Shown here in pieces: positions 26,505 to 34,792 of a stretch of DNA of 64,000 nucleotides. This DNA is from Calothrix sp. PCC 7716 (GTDB lineage Bacteria > Cyanobacteriota > Cyanobacteriia > Cyanobacteriales > Nostocaceae): positions 10,234,580-10,298,579 of the forward strand of contig NZ_AP025018.1 of assembly GCF_019977735.1 (NCBI RefSeq). Reading direction: 5' to 3'. Every line of letters starts with the position of its first letter. Position 1 is the stretch's first letter. The notes under the pieces are model-generated. The model did not search any database and was not told where the DNA came from. It worked only from the letters and a program-made list of their open reading frames with translations. The position numbers and the translations under genes were made by a program.

Positions 26505-26792
26505 ATGATTATCTCTGACCTTGAGCATATGGAGCAAATCACCGAAGCATCTGATATAAAAGGTGGTTTTGATTGGTCAACTATTATGCAATCACTTAGT
26601 ATTTATCCTGCTGCATCATCTGCTGTAAATACTTTAGGTGGTCATTCAATAGGTAATACGGTTACAACCATGAATATATCCATGCCCATTTTTTTAGTGA
26701 TTAATTACTCACCAAGTCGGTCATCTCGAAGTCGGTTTAATCCGTTTTTTCTAAGGCCCGGAAAATCTTCTAGAAGAGGATTCTTTTTTTAG
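26505..26792 (+). CDS. Double-glycine leader peptide 3 (divergent)
   Basis: A 95-residue precursor with AAAGGAG before the ATG and the leader MIISDLEHME...IKGG ending at residue 21. The leader matches peptides 1 and 2, but the mature part does not. It begins FDWSTI, continues with a hydrophobic stretch (MPIFLVIN) and ends in a basic Arg/Ser-rich tail with RSSRSR and a C-terminal GFFF. This pattern would suit membrane interaction. The same exporter probably handles it because the leader is conserved while the cargo is not. Confidence 0.7.
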   Translation: MIISDLEHMEQITEASDIKGGFDWSTIMQSLSIYPAASSAVNTLGGHSIGNTVTTMNISMPIFLVINYSPSRSSRSRFNPFFLRPGKSSRRGFFF

Positions 26793-26846
26793 TTTGTCAT
26801 CTCATAATTCTAATTAGTTTTTATTTTATGTGAGGTGAACTACCTT

Positions 26847-27578
26847 ATGATTAGCCTAAAAGGTAAAATAATTCAACCGGAGGAAATTATTGCTTCACTA
26901 AGAAAAGACACGCAATTAAAAGATGTATGTCAAAAAGTATTAGAAAAGCAAATCATTGAACAAGTTGCTCAATCGCGAGGAATAACACTAACATCCGAAG
27001 AAATTCAAACCGAAGCGGATAGACAAAGATATGCTAAAAAGTTAGTGAAAGCTAGCGATACAATTGCATGGTTAACAGATAATTTAATAACTTCTGAGGA
27101 CTGGGAAGCAGGCATTAGAGATAATTTGCTAGCAAGTAAATTATCTCAAGAGTTATTTGCTAAAGATGCTGAAGTTTTTTTTGCAGAGAATAAACTTGAT
27201 TTTGAACAAATTATACTTTATCAAATAGTTGTTCCTTACGAGCAACTCGCACAAGAAATTTTTTATCAAATTGAAGAAAGCGAAATGAGCTTTTATGAAG
27301 CCGCTCATTTATATAACAGTGATGAGCGCAGGCGCCGAGACTGCGGTTTTGAGGGTAAACTATACCGTTGGAACTTACAACCAGATGTAGCAACTATTTT
27401 ATTTAACAGCAAAGTTGGAGAATTAGTAGGCCCTATACGCATTGAGCAAGCAAGTTATATTTTTCTAATCGAAGAAAAAATCTCCGCAGAACTAACATCA
27501 GAAATTTATCAAGAAATTGTAAACCGAATATTTAGAACATGGCTAGATTCTGAATTAAATCATATTGAAATTAGATAA
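26847..27578 (+). CDS. Parvulin-like peptidyl-prolyl isomerase (SurA/PpiC-type)
   Basis: The start is taken as the ATG at 26847; a GTG at 26835 is also possible. The 243-residue protein has an N-terminal helical region like SurA-type chaperones (KVLEKQIIEQVAQSRGITLT) and a C-terminal rotamase-like half (IVVPYEQLAQEI, SFYEAAHLYN, FEGKLYRW, LFNSKVGELVGPIRIEQ). No signal peptide is seen, so it probably works in the cytoplasm. Isomerases of this kind often sit beside C39-exporter/HlyD genes in cyanobacterial peptide clusters, probably keeping precursors export-competent. It follows the third peptide gene by 54 bp. Confidence 0.78.
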   Translation: MISLKGKIIQPEEIIASLRKDTQLKDVCQKVLEKQIIEQVAQSRGITLTSEEIQTEADRQRYAKKLVKASDTIAWLTDNLITSEDWEAGIRDNLLASKLSQELFAKDAEVFFAENKLDFEQIILYQIVVPYEQLAQEIFYQIEESEMSFYEAAHLYNSDERRRRDCGFEGKLYRWNLQPDVATILFNSKVGELVGPIRIEQASYIFLIEEKISAELTSEIYQEIVNRIFRTWLDSELNHIEIR

Positions 27579-27667
27579 ATATGAAAAAAATATTAAATAT
27601 TACAGTTTTTTTCCGAAATCAACGATAATCGGCTTGTTTTTAAGTTTAAGAATCAATAAGAGCGGAA

Positions 27668-28510
27668 ATGCTACAAATCATGATTAACAAGCGACTTTTA
27701 CCTGGTGCTATTGTAATTAGTCTTTTATATTTAACAGGTTGTGGGGAAACCAATTCTAACTCTGTAAGCGTATCCCCTACTGTAACATCTAGTCCAGTAG
27801 CATCCGCTCCACCAGATACAGTGACACCTGTATCCCAGACATCCCCAACAACCTCACCTGATAAAGCTGGTAAACAATTGGCGCCTGGTAAATATTGCTA
27901 TGTAGCCAAAACAAAAACGCTTGATGCAAAAGCAGAAATAAATATTGGTGCAACCAATAATATTAGTGGTACTGTGCAAGCAACGATCCAAAATGCTGCT
28001 GCAAGTTATTATACTTCTTATAACCAAACCTTAATAGGAGAATTAGCTGCTGATAAAGCAAAGCTTGGCATTGTTACACAAATAGAAGAAGATACTCAAA
28101 ATACTCAAGAAACGTGGACAATTACCGAGTCGAAATTAAATACAGGTAGAGAAACCTTTACTAAAGCCAATTGTACAACGGCTACCTCTGATAAAGAAGC
28201 AACAGCAACAAGAAAACCTGTACGAGTCAACTTTGCTAGTGGCGCCAACTCAACAACAATAAAACAATCAGTAATTAGAGGTGAGCGCGATACTTACTTA
28301 CTTGGCGCCAAACAAGGACAGCAAATGAATCTAAAAATTACATCTCTAGAAAATAATGCTGTATTCGATGTCACCGCACCAGATGGTAAAACTATCAAGC
28401 AAGAAGCAACAACTTGGAGCGGAAAACTTCCAGCAAATGGAGATTATCAAATTATAGTCGGAGGAACTCGCGGTAATGCTACCTACGAACTAACTGTAGA
28501 AATAAAATAA
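27668..28510 (+). CDS. Lipoprotein with C-terminal PPC-like domain
   Basis: A 280-residue protein with an N-terminal lipoprotein signal (YLTGC; Cys about residue 25), a Ser/Thr/Pro-rich linker (about 30-75), a central beta-rich domain starting APGKYCYVAKTKTLDAK, and a final domain (RGERDTYLLGAKQGQ...WSGKLPANGDYQIIVGG) that resembles bacterial pre-peptidase C-terminal folds. It is a secreted lipid-anchored protein of unknown role. An alternative start ATG at 27680 leaves the signal intact. It follows the peptide-export island by 89 bp, but I see no direct functional link. Confidence 0.72.
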   Translation: MLQIMINKRLLPGAIVISLLYLTGCGETNSNSVSVSPTVTSSPVASAPPDTVTPVSQTSPTTSPDKAGKQLAPGKYCYVAKTKTLDAKAEINIGATNNISGTVQATIQNAAASYYTSYNQTLIGELAADKAKLGIVTQIEEDTQNTQETWTITESKLNTGRETFTKANCTTATSDKEATATRKPVRVNFASGANSTTIKQSVIRGERDTYLLGAKQGQQMNLKITSLENNAVFDVTAPDGKTIKQEATTWSGKLPANGDYQIIVGGTRGNATYELTVEIK

Positions 28511-28564
28511 AAATTACATATTTATGTAAAGACGTGATATATCACGTCTCTACAACACACAATG

Positions 28565-28972
28565 TTACGAATGATTTATTAACCATTTCCCAATTACTTT
28601 TTCCATACAAGTATCACCTTCGGTAAAACCTAACTTTTCATAAAAATCTACTGCATTTTCAGTCAATAAACAAACATGTTGACCAGGTAACTTTTCTAGC
28701 AATAATGATATCATGTTACTGGCAATACCTTGGCGCCGATAAGGGGTGAATGTCCAAACATCTACAATATAGGCATTACAAATACCATCCGACAATACGC
28801 GCGCAGTTCCAACTATACAATTATCAATATAAGCGATACAAGTTGCATAGCTATTTTCAAAAGAATCTTTAAGTTGTTGTGGACTTCTGCCATTATCAAA
28901 AGCATCTTCCTTGAGAGTCGCTTTCATTTCATCCCAATTTATATTGCCTAAATCGCTTTTGTACGTCACCAT
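28565..28972 (-). CDS. GNAT family N-acetyltransferase
   Basis: A 135-residue acetyltransferase of the GNAT fold. The acetyl-CoA-binding motif A appears as VWTFTPYRRQGIASNMISLL (Arg/Gln-x-x-Gly-Ile/Ala), followed by LTENAVDFYEKLGF, typical of the C-terminal half. The substrate is not predictable. It is a single gene convergent with the lipoprotein gene. Confidence 0.85.
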   Translation of the reverse strand: MVTYKSDLGNINWDEMKATLKEDAFDNGRSPQQLKDSFENSYATCIAYIDNCIVGTARVLSDGICNAYIVDVWTFTPYRRQGIASNMISLLLEKLPGQHVCLLTENAVDFYEKLGFTEGDTCMEKVIGKWLINHS

Positions 28973-29046
28973 AACATTATATATAGAAGTTGAATCTTAG
29001 AAACCGGGTTTTTTTGCCTTAACTCGCCATAGTCATAAATTAACTA

Positions 29047-29808
29047 TTAATTGCTACCTATTGGAGGTAAATTATTAGGGTCAATACCTTGAGACTGCAA
29101 ATAAGCAATTAATCTTTCTTTTTCCTGACGTTCCTGTTCGGCACGTTGACGTTCTACTTCAACTTTTTCAACTGCCCACGGTAGTAAATTTCCAGCTTCG
29201 TCCCACCAACGTAACCAGTAACCAGTTCTAGATTCTTTTGTTCCTTGCCAAGTGTCCAAAAATAAACCCATCGAGTCAATCCAATGGCGCCCCTGAGCGT
29301 CGGGTAGTTTTAACTGATAGTGTCCATTTTCAAGTTTATAAAATTCTAACAATCCGCCGTCAGGGTAAAAAATTATGTAAATAGGAATTTTTATTATTTG
29401 TTCATAAAAGAACCATTTGCCTGGTGGATATGTTTGTTTTGATGAATATTCTTCACCCTCGCTATTTGAGACAAATTCCATAACAACACCAGGAATATCA
29501 CCCTCTAAATTTGGTGTATAACTTTTGCGCTCCCTTAAAACCTCATTTACGCGATTTACAAAAACCCAGTCGGGAGCTTTAATTATAGGTTGGTTATTCA
29601 AGGTTACACAAAGACCAAAATTTGATGCTATCAACATTGTTGGTAGTATATACCCAGCTATTTCTAATATTTCGCGCAAAACCCCAGCCAATAATGGATG
29701 GTTGATATTTTCTACTGGTTTTTCCTCTAACCTAAAATCATCGGGCAAGGGTTCCCAGGATATTACCATTGGAGCCAAAGATTTTGGTTCACTAAGTTGG
29801 GTTGCCAT
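29047..29808 (-). CDS. Uma2 family nuclease-like protein with coiled-coil tail
   Basis: A 253-residue protein of the long Uma2/DUF820 class. It has APDWVFVN (probable active-site Asp), VVMEFVSNSEGEEYS (Glu and following serines), YIIFYPDGGLLEFYKLENGHYQL, and a C-terminal Glu/Arg/Gln-rich coiled coil ending in the phrase IDPNNLPP, common in cyanobacterial Uma2 proteins. The function of the family is not known. It is one of three Uma2 loci in the window and appears intact. Confidence 0.85.
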   Translation of the reverse strand: MATQLSEPKSLAPMVISWEPLPDDFRLEEKPVENINHPLLAGVLREILEIAGYILPTMLIASNFGLCVTLNNQPIIKAPDWVFVNRVNEVLRERKSYTPNLEGDIPGVVMEFVSNSEGEEYSSKQTYPPGKWFFYEQIIKIPIYIIFYPDGGLLEFYKLENGHYQLKLPDAQGRHWIDSMGLFLDTWQGTKESRTGYWLRWWDEAGNLLPWAVEKVEVERQRAEQERQEKERLIAYLQSQGIDPNNLPPIGSN

Positions 29809-29972
29809 TTTTCACCCCATGCGAGTTTATTTGTTTCTATTATATATATATATTTAAATAAAGTTGATAAATCGGCGCCTGTTAAAAAGCCTAAATTTTC
29901 ATATAACTACACCGTTTTTACATTTGAGATAGAGTATAACTATGTAATAAAAACATATAGAAGATTAAGCCA

Positions 29973-30866
29973 ATGTCTGAAAACCCTATAATTGTTACGG
30001 AAGAAGAGAAGGTACTTGAGTTTTACCCACGTCCACCTATTCTTACAAGTTTCCAAGCTAATTGGAATGGGGTTTCACTTGGGTACATGCGTCAACCTGC
30101 GTTAGAATTTCCTGAAGTATCTACTCCACGTTGGCATTCAATTGGTATTTTTACACATGGCAATCGAGTTATTTACGCTGAACGTCAAATGGATGGACGG
30201 CGCCAACTTGATGCGGTAGCTGGAGGTGATATTGTAATTACACCAGCTAATATAGGACATCAAGCAGTAGTAGAAGGTGAAGGGGAATTTATCTTATTAG
30301 GAATAGAACCACATATTTTCGCACGTGCTATTAACGAAGGTGCTACACCTGAAGAAGTAGAACTATTACCTTGTTTTTCTACTCCTGAACCTTTAGTTTA
30401 TCAAATTGGCATGGCGCTCAAAAATATCTTAGTAACTAATCCAGTAGGTAGCAGATTATATGCAGAAACAATGGTAAGCGCTTTGTCTGTACATTTGATT
30501 GAACATTATTCAACTCGCAAGCCAACATTACATGAATACCCCAACGGTTTATCAAGATATAAGTTGCAACAAGTTACAGAATATATCAATGAACATCTTG
30601 ACCAAGATTTAGGTTTAGAAGAATTGGCGCAATTAGTACAAATGAGTCAGCATTACTTTTCGCAGATGTTCAAACAATCATTAGGAATGACACCACATCA
30701 ATATGTAATTCGGCGCCGTGTTGAACGAGCAAAAGAATTCCTCTATGAAGGAAAATTAAGTATCGCTCAGATTGCTCAAACTGTTGGTTTCGCAAATCAA
30801 AGTCACTTAAACTTCCATTTTAAACGCTTGCTGGGCGTAACACCAAGAAAATTTTTAACAAAATAA
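29973..30866 (+). CDS. AraC family transcriptional regulator
   Basis: A 297-residue regulator with an N-terminal cupin-like sensing domain (about 20-165, containing the HSIGIFTHG and PANIGHQAVVEGEGEF blocks). The C-terminal AraC DNA-binding domain has two helix-turn-helix motifs: LGLEELAQLVQMSQHYFSQM near 212 and IAQIAQTVGFANQSHLNFHF near 262, ending with the family PRKF. The ligand is unknown. It is encoded 101 bp upstream of ndhH on the same strand, with no evident functional link. Confidence 0.9.
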   Translation: MSENPIIVTEEEKVLEFYPRPPILTSFQANWNGVSLGYMRQPALEFPEVSTPRWHSIGIFTHGNRVIYAERQMDGRRQLDAVAGGDIVITPANIGHQAVVEGEGEFILLGIEPHIFARAINEGATPEEVELLPCFSTPEPLVYQIGMALKNILVTNPVGSRLYAETMVSALSVHLIEHYSTRKPTLHEYPNGLSRYKLQQVTEYINEHLDQDLGLEELAQLVQMSQHYFSQMFKQSLGMTPHQYVIRRRVERAKEFLYEGKLSIAQIAQTVGFANQSHLNFHFKRLLGVTPRKFLTK

Positions 30867-30967
30867 CTAAACAAATAACTGGAATCTGTTAAAAATTGGA
30901 GTATTCTGCAAGACTATAACCCGCGTTCTTTTCCATATTGAAAGGAGGAAAGCGCGGAGATTTAGTT

Positions 30968-32152
30968 ATGGCAAGGATTGAGACGAAAACCGAACCAATG
31001 GTAATTAACTTTGGTCCACACCATCCTTCGATGCATGGGTGTTTTCGGATTATTGTGACTCTAGATGGGGAAGATGTTATCGACTGCGAACCAGTTATCG
31101 GTTACTTGCACCGAGGAATGGAAAAGATAGCCGAGAACCGCACTAATATAATGTATGTTCCCTACGTTAGTCGCTGGGATTATTATGGTGGAATGTTTAA
31201 CGAAGCGGTAACAGTCAACGCAGTAGAGAAACTCGCAAATATTCCTATACCCAAACGTGCGAGTTATATTCGTGTAATTATGCTGGAGTTAACGCGAATT
31301 GTAAACCATTTGTTGTGGTTGGGGCCATTTATTGGAGATATCGGCGCCACCACTCCTGTATTTTACACGTTGCGCGAGCGTGAGTTAATTTTAGACTTGT
31401 TTGAAGCAGCTACAGGTTATCGCATGGTCAATAATAATTATTTTCGTATTGGCGGAGTTGCTGCTGATGTACCTTATGGTTGGGTAGATAAGTGCCAAGA
31501 TTTTTGTGATTACTTTTTACCTAAAATTGATGAATACGAAAAACTGATTACTAATAATCCGATATTTCGGCGCCGTGTAGAAGGAATTGGAATTCTTGCA
31601 CGCGAAGAAGCCATAAATTGGGGTATATCGGGGCCAATGTTAAGAGCTTCGGGCGTAAAATGGGATTTACGGAAAGTTGACCATTACGAATGTTACGATG
31701 ATTTTGATTGGGAAGTGCAATGCTCCCTTAGCGGAGATTGTCTGGCACGTTATATGGTACGTATTGGCGAAATGCGTGAGTCTCTAAAGATTATTAACCA
31801 AGCGCTACAAAAATTGCCTGGTGGTGCATACGAAAATTTAGAAGCTAAACGTATTGCAGCAGGCACCAAATCAGAATGGAATGATTATGATTACCAATAT
31901 ATTGCGAAAAAAGTGGCACCGACTTTTAAAATACCCAAGGGTGAGCATTATGTAAGGGTAGAGTCAGGAAGGGGAGAGTTAGGCATTTATGTAATTGGTG
32001 ATGATAATCCTTTTCCTTGGCGTTGGAAAATTCGTCCTGCTGACTTTAATAATTTACAAGCTTTGCCCCAATTAATCCGAGGACAAAAAGTAGCTGATAT
32101 TTTCGTAATCTTGGGAAGTATTGATGTTGTGATGGGGTCTGTTGACCGTTAA
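30968..32152 (+). CDS. ndhH: NAD(P)H-quinone oxidoreductase subunit H
   Basis: The start is the ATG at 30968 ([20 protein letters not shown]); an upstream extension to 30938 is not conserved. The 394-residue protein is the 49-kDa-type subunit of the photosynthetic NDH-1 complex, at the quinone site of the peripheral arm in the thylakoid membrane. Family blocks include [29 protein letters not shown]-like [10 protein letters not shown] and the C-terminal [18 protein letters not shown]. It supports cyclic electron flow, respiration and CO2 uptake. In cyanobacteria ndhH is often isolated from other ndh genes, as here. Confidence 0.97.
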   Translation: MARIETKTEPMVINFGPHHPSMHGCFRIIVTLDGEDVIDCEPVIGYLHRGMEKIAENRTNIMYVPYVSRWDYYGGMFNEAVTVNAVEKLANIPIPKRASYIRVIMLELTRIVNHLLWLGPFIGDIGATTPVFYTLRERELILDLFEAATGYRMVNNNYFRIGGVAADVPYGWVDKCQDFCDYFLPKIDEYEKLITNNPIFRRRVEGIGILAREEAINWGISGPMLRASGVKWDLRKVDHYECYDDFDWEVQCSLSGDCLARYMVRIGEMRESLKIINQALQKLPGGAYENLEAKRIAAGTKSEWNDYDYQYIAKKVAPTFKIPKGEHYVRVESGRGELGIYVIGDDNPFPWRWKIRPADFNNLQALPQLIRGQKVADIFVILGSIDVVMGSVDR

Positions 32153-32224
32153 AAACGTTATACATTAACTCATCACAGTAATCGAATAAGCGAATAATTG
32201 CTACCCATTGGAAGCAGTTTTCGC

Positions 32225-32419
32225 TTATTTTAACTTTTGCTTAATCAAAGTTTCGACTTCCTCTAGTTCAGCGGCGGATTTTGGAATATCATAGATTTGT
32301 GAGGAAGCTTCAGATGTAAAGCGGTCAACAAAAATATGAAATGTTTCTTTATGTTTAGGGTGAGTAATGACGTAAGCTCTTAACTTTGCTTTAGTCATGG
32401 CGCCAAATTCTGGTTTCAT
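32225..32419 (-). CDS. Small cyanobacterial protein (probable DUF6887 family)
   Basis: A 64-residue protein starting MKPEFGAMTKAKLRAYVITH. It resembles a family of small cyanobacterial proteins of unknown function that I recall as DUF6887 (pattern MTKAELRAYVLxHR... ending in a helix EVExLIxQKL). The start overlaps the stop of the upstream membrane-protein gene by 4 bp, suggesting translational coupling. No catalytic motif is visible. Confidence 0.6.
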   Translation of the reverse strand: MKPEFGAMTKAKLRAYVITHPKHKETFHIFVDRFTSEASSQIYDIPKSAAELEEVETLIKQKLK

Positions 32420-32835
32420 TGTAAGAACCTCTCTGTGTACTCTGCGTCTCTGTGGTAAATACTTAAATAATCGTATAAAAGATTTAATCTTTGTTGAATA
32501 TCCTCTTTATATTTACCTATTATAACTCTCCACAGCATTTTTCCTAAACAACGAGATGCACGCCATGAAAATACTGCATCTTGTATGTCAATATGGCTAC
32601 GTTCAAATAATAAGTGTCCTGTTAAACCTACTAGCTGTGTTAAAGGTAAGGCACAGAGTAACCAAATATTGTGGAAGTAAGCGGCGCCGAGAAGTAAGCT
32701 GTAAAATATAAATATTCCTAAGATGTGAAGGGCAATGTTTACAGGGTGTTGGTGTTTGAGAACAAATATGTCCCAGTAGTCTGTAAATGGATGGTCTGTG
32801 ATATTATTGTTAATACGGTTTCTGAGATTTTTCAT
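32416..32835 (-). CDS. Mpo1-like/DUF962 family membrane protein
   Basis: A 139-residue protein with a conserved HQHPVNIALHILGI segment and LTGHLLFERSHID, the His-rich blocks of the DUF962/Mpo1-like family. Yeast Mpo1 is an Fe(II)-dependent dioxygenase in fatty-acid alpha-oxidation. Two or three transmembrane helices are predicted. The last about 13 residues (YHRDAEYTERFLQ) are encoded by a dispersed repeat (family D), so the natural C-terminus was probably replaced or extended by repeat sequence. It overlaps the downstream small gene by 4 bp. Confidence 0.72.
   Translation of the reverse strand: MKNLRNRINNNITDHPFTDYWDIFVLKHQHPVNIALHILGIFIFYSLLLGAAYFHNIWLLCALPLTQLVGLTGHLLFERSHIDIQDAVFSWRASRCLGKMLWRVIIGKYKEDIQQRLNLLYDYLSIYHRDAEYTERFLQ
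32428..32459. repeat. Family D repeat forming the C-terminal codons of the DUF962 gene
   Basis: CTCTGTGTACTCTGCGTCTC followed by TGTGGTAAA. Similar copies occur at about 34719-34742 (reverse orientation), 37684-37717 and 59442-59472. Here the repeat is read as protein in the minus frame. Confidence 0.75.
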
Positions 32836-32881
32836 TGTATTAGTAAGATTTATGTTGGGTTACGCTGTCGCTCCACCCAAC

Positions 32882-34585
32882 CTACGATTTTGTGGATAGG
32901 ACTTTTCCGAGTTGTTGTTGACCTAAGCGTTTATTTACTTTTCCTTGGTCAATGACTTTTACACCGCTTATATATACGGCTTGAATTATTTCTTCTGAAC
33001 CTCGTTTTACCATTCTTGGTTCTCCGTCGAGTACTGGGTCGAAAACTTCTATTTGGGGACTGATGGGTTGATTAAGTGCATTAGGGTTGATAATAACTAT
33101 ATCGGCTTTGGAGCCTATTTTTATTACTCCTGTATCTAACCGAAACCATTGGGCAGGTTCTCCTGTTACGCGAGAAATTGCTATTTCGGGTTTCATAAAT
33201 TTGGTGACTACTGCTTGTTTGAGTAAAGATAAGGCGCCATCATAATATCCTAAGTTCCGCACATGTGCCCCTGCATCGGTAAAACCTGGTAATATATGCG
33301 GGTGCGACATCATGGCTTTTCTGGGTTCAAGTCGGTCGTTGGCGCCTGTTGCTACCCATCGTATATCTGTATCATATAATTGTAATGCTTCGATAAAAAA
33401 GTCTAAGGGGTCTTGCTGTCTTTTACGTGCGACTTCTGCAAAGCTTAAACCTTGCCATGTTTCATTAGGACAGCGCACTATTTCCATGTTTTCTAACTGA
33501 CGATGAAATGAACGGCGCCATTTATTACACCAGTCAGTACGAAATTGAGATATAAAACCAGGTGATGTCCATAGTTTTTGACGTTCTTCTCTAGAGTTAC
33601 AACCATTCAGCTTTACACCACAGGGAAATTCTTCAAATAATGGTGTAACTGGGCCGTTGGAATAAATTGTAAAGGGTTCTGTTAGAGTTTGAAACCTGAC
33701 ATTACCTCTCATTATTCGGTTCCAAAAAAATAAAATAGGAGCAAATACTCTCCAGAGTTTACGGTCGTGAACAGCATCTAATGCACTTAGCACCGTTAAG
33801 CGCAAAGGTCGCTTTCCTATACTCATCCGAAAAATTTCCCAAAATGAAGCTAGTCGCTGTAGGTTTGGTGTTACCTGAAAAACTTTATCGTGTTGCCGAC
33901 ATAAATTTGCTAGCATTGCATATTCTTTATATTGCGCGTGTTGCGAAGGAATAGTGCAACCACTCCATTCTCCACTCATTAAATGCCAAGGGAACATATC
34001 TATAGAGATACCAATAAATCCTGATAATAATGCTTTTGCCGCGATATCCTCCATTATTTGTAGTTCTTTTGCGTTGGGTTGAGCAGTTAAACTACGTTCT
34101 AAACCCATGACATGCGCGCGTAATGCACTATGTCCAAACATTGCTGCTACGTTTGGGCCTAACGGTAACTGCTGTAAGTGTTGTAAATATTCTTTGGGAG
34201 TTTGCCACGAAACAGATTTTTGTAACCATTTCTCAATTAGTCTGTGTGAGAGCGTTTCGACTCGCTGAAAAATATCTGCTAGTATTTGCGGCGCCCCTAT
34301 TGCCACTGACAAGCTACAATTTCCAATAACTACACTCGTTACTCCATGACGAACTGACTCGCTTAAACCGGGTGCTATCTCTACTTCTAAATCATAGTGC
34401 GTATGAATATCAATAAAACCAGGTGTTACCCATAAGTCTGTTGCATCAACGATTTCGTGTGCATCTATAGATAGCGATGGAGCGATATTGACAATTTGCC
34501 CATTTTGAATGCCAATATCTCGACGCACTGGCGCCGTTCCTAACCCGTCAAAAACTAAACCGTTCTTTATTAATAGGTCTAGCAT
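32882..34585 (-). CDS. N-acyl-D-amino-acid deacylase family amidohydrolase
   Basis: A 567-residue metal-dependent amidohydrolase. It has the N-terminal composite beta domain (LLIKNGLVFDGLGTAPVRRD), the zinc-binding GFIDIHTHYDLE, HGVTSVVIGNCS with the bridging region, and the C-terminal catalytic Asp in PGFTDAGAHVRN. These match the D-aminoacylase/dihydroorotase-like group. It may hydrolyse N-acyl-D-amino acids or similar amides in the cytoplasm. Many such proteins are misnamed, so the substrate is uncertain. The ATG at 34585 lies 3 bp from a duplicated glycosyltransferase tail. Confidence 0.83.
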   Translation of the reverse strand: MLDLLIKNGLVFDGLGTAPVRRDIGIQNGQIVNIAPSLSIDAHEIVDATDLWVTPGFIDIHTHYDLEVEIAPGLSESVRHGVTSVVIGNCSLSVAIGAPQILADIFQRVETLSHRLIEKWLQKSVSWQTPKEYLQHLQQLPLGPNVAAMFGHSALRAHVMGLERSLTAQPNAKELQIMEDIAAKALLSGFIGISIDMFPWHLMSGEWSGCTIPSQHAQYKEYAMLANLCRQHDKVFQVTPNLQRLASFWEIFRMSIGKRPLRLTVLSALDAVHDRKLWRVFAPILFFWNRIMRGNVRFQTLTEPFTIYSNGPVTPLFEEFPCGVKLNGCNSREERQKLWTSPGFISQFRTDWCNKWRRSFHRQLENMEIVRCPNETWQGLSFAEVARKRQQDPLDFFIEALQLYDTDIRWVATGANDRLEPRKAMMSHPHILPGFTDAGAHVRNLGYYDGALSLLKQAVVTKFMKPEIAISRVTGEPAQWFRLDTGVIKIGSKADIVIINPNALNQPISPQIEVFDPVLDGEPRMVKRGSEEIIQAVYISGVKVIDQGKVNKRLGQQQLGKVLSTKS

Positions 34586-34587
34586 AA

Positions 34588-34672
34588 TTAATTTCCATAA
34601 TGCTCAGTTTTTACCCAGTTTAACTGTTATAACTCTATATATAGGTGTGCAGTGGTCACAATCATAACTGGC
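34588..34672 (-). pseudogene. Duplicated 3' tail of the neighbouring GT2 gene
   Basis: The first 35 bp (34588-34622) are identical to the last 35 bp of the glycosyltransferase gene (34793-34827), and similarity continues for about 50 bp more. Translation gives PVMIVTTAHLYIEL then, after an indel, LNWVKTEHYGN, matching the GT2 C-terminus. The two copies flank a 120-bp stretch made of dispersed repeats. Confidence 0.75.
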
Positions 34673-34675
34673 TTG

Positions 34676-34748
34676 TAGCACAGGCTAGAAGCCTGTGCAG
34701 TCATGTATTATTTTTACCACAGAGACGCAGAGAACACAGAGGTAAGAA
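34676..34748. repeat. Repeat cassette (families E and D) between GT2 tail copies
   Basis: Contains the hairpin GCACAGGC-N5-GCCTGTGC (34679-34699; family E, also near 59484) followed by a reverse-oriented family D repeat, ACCACAGAGACGCAGAGAAC (34718 on). Confidence 0.7.
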
Positions 34749-34792
34749 AGGTTAACCACAAAGGACACAAAGGAAGAAGTATGGAGTTAAAG

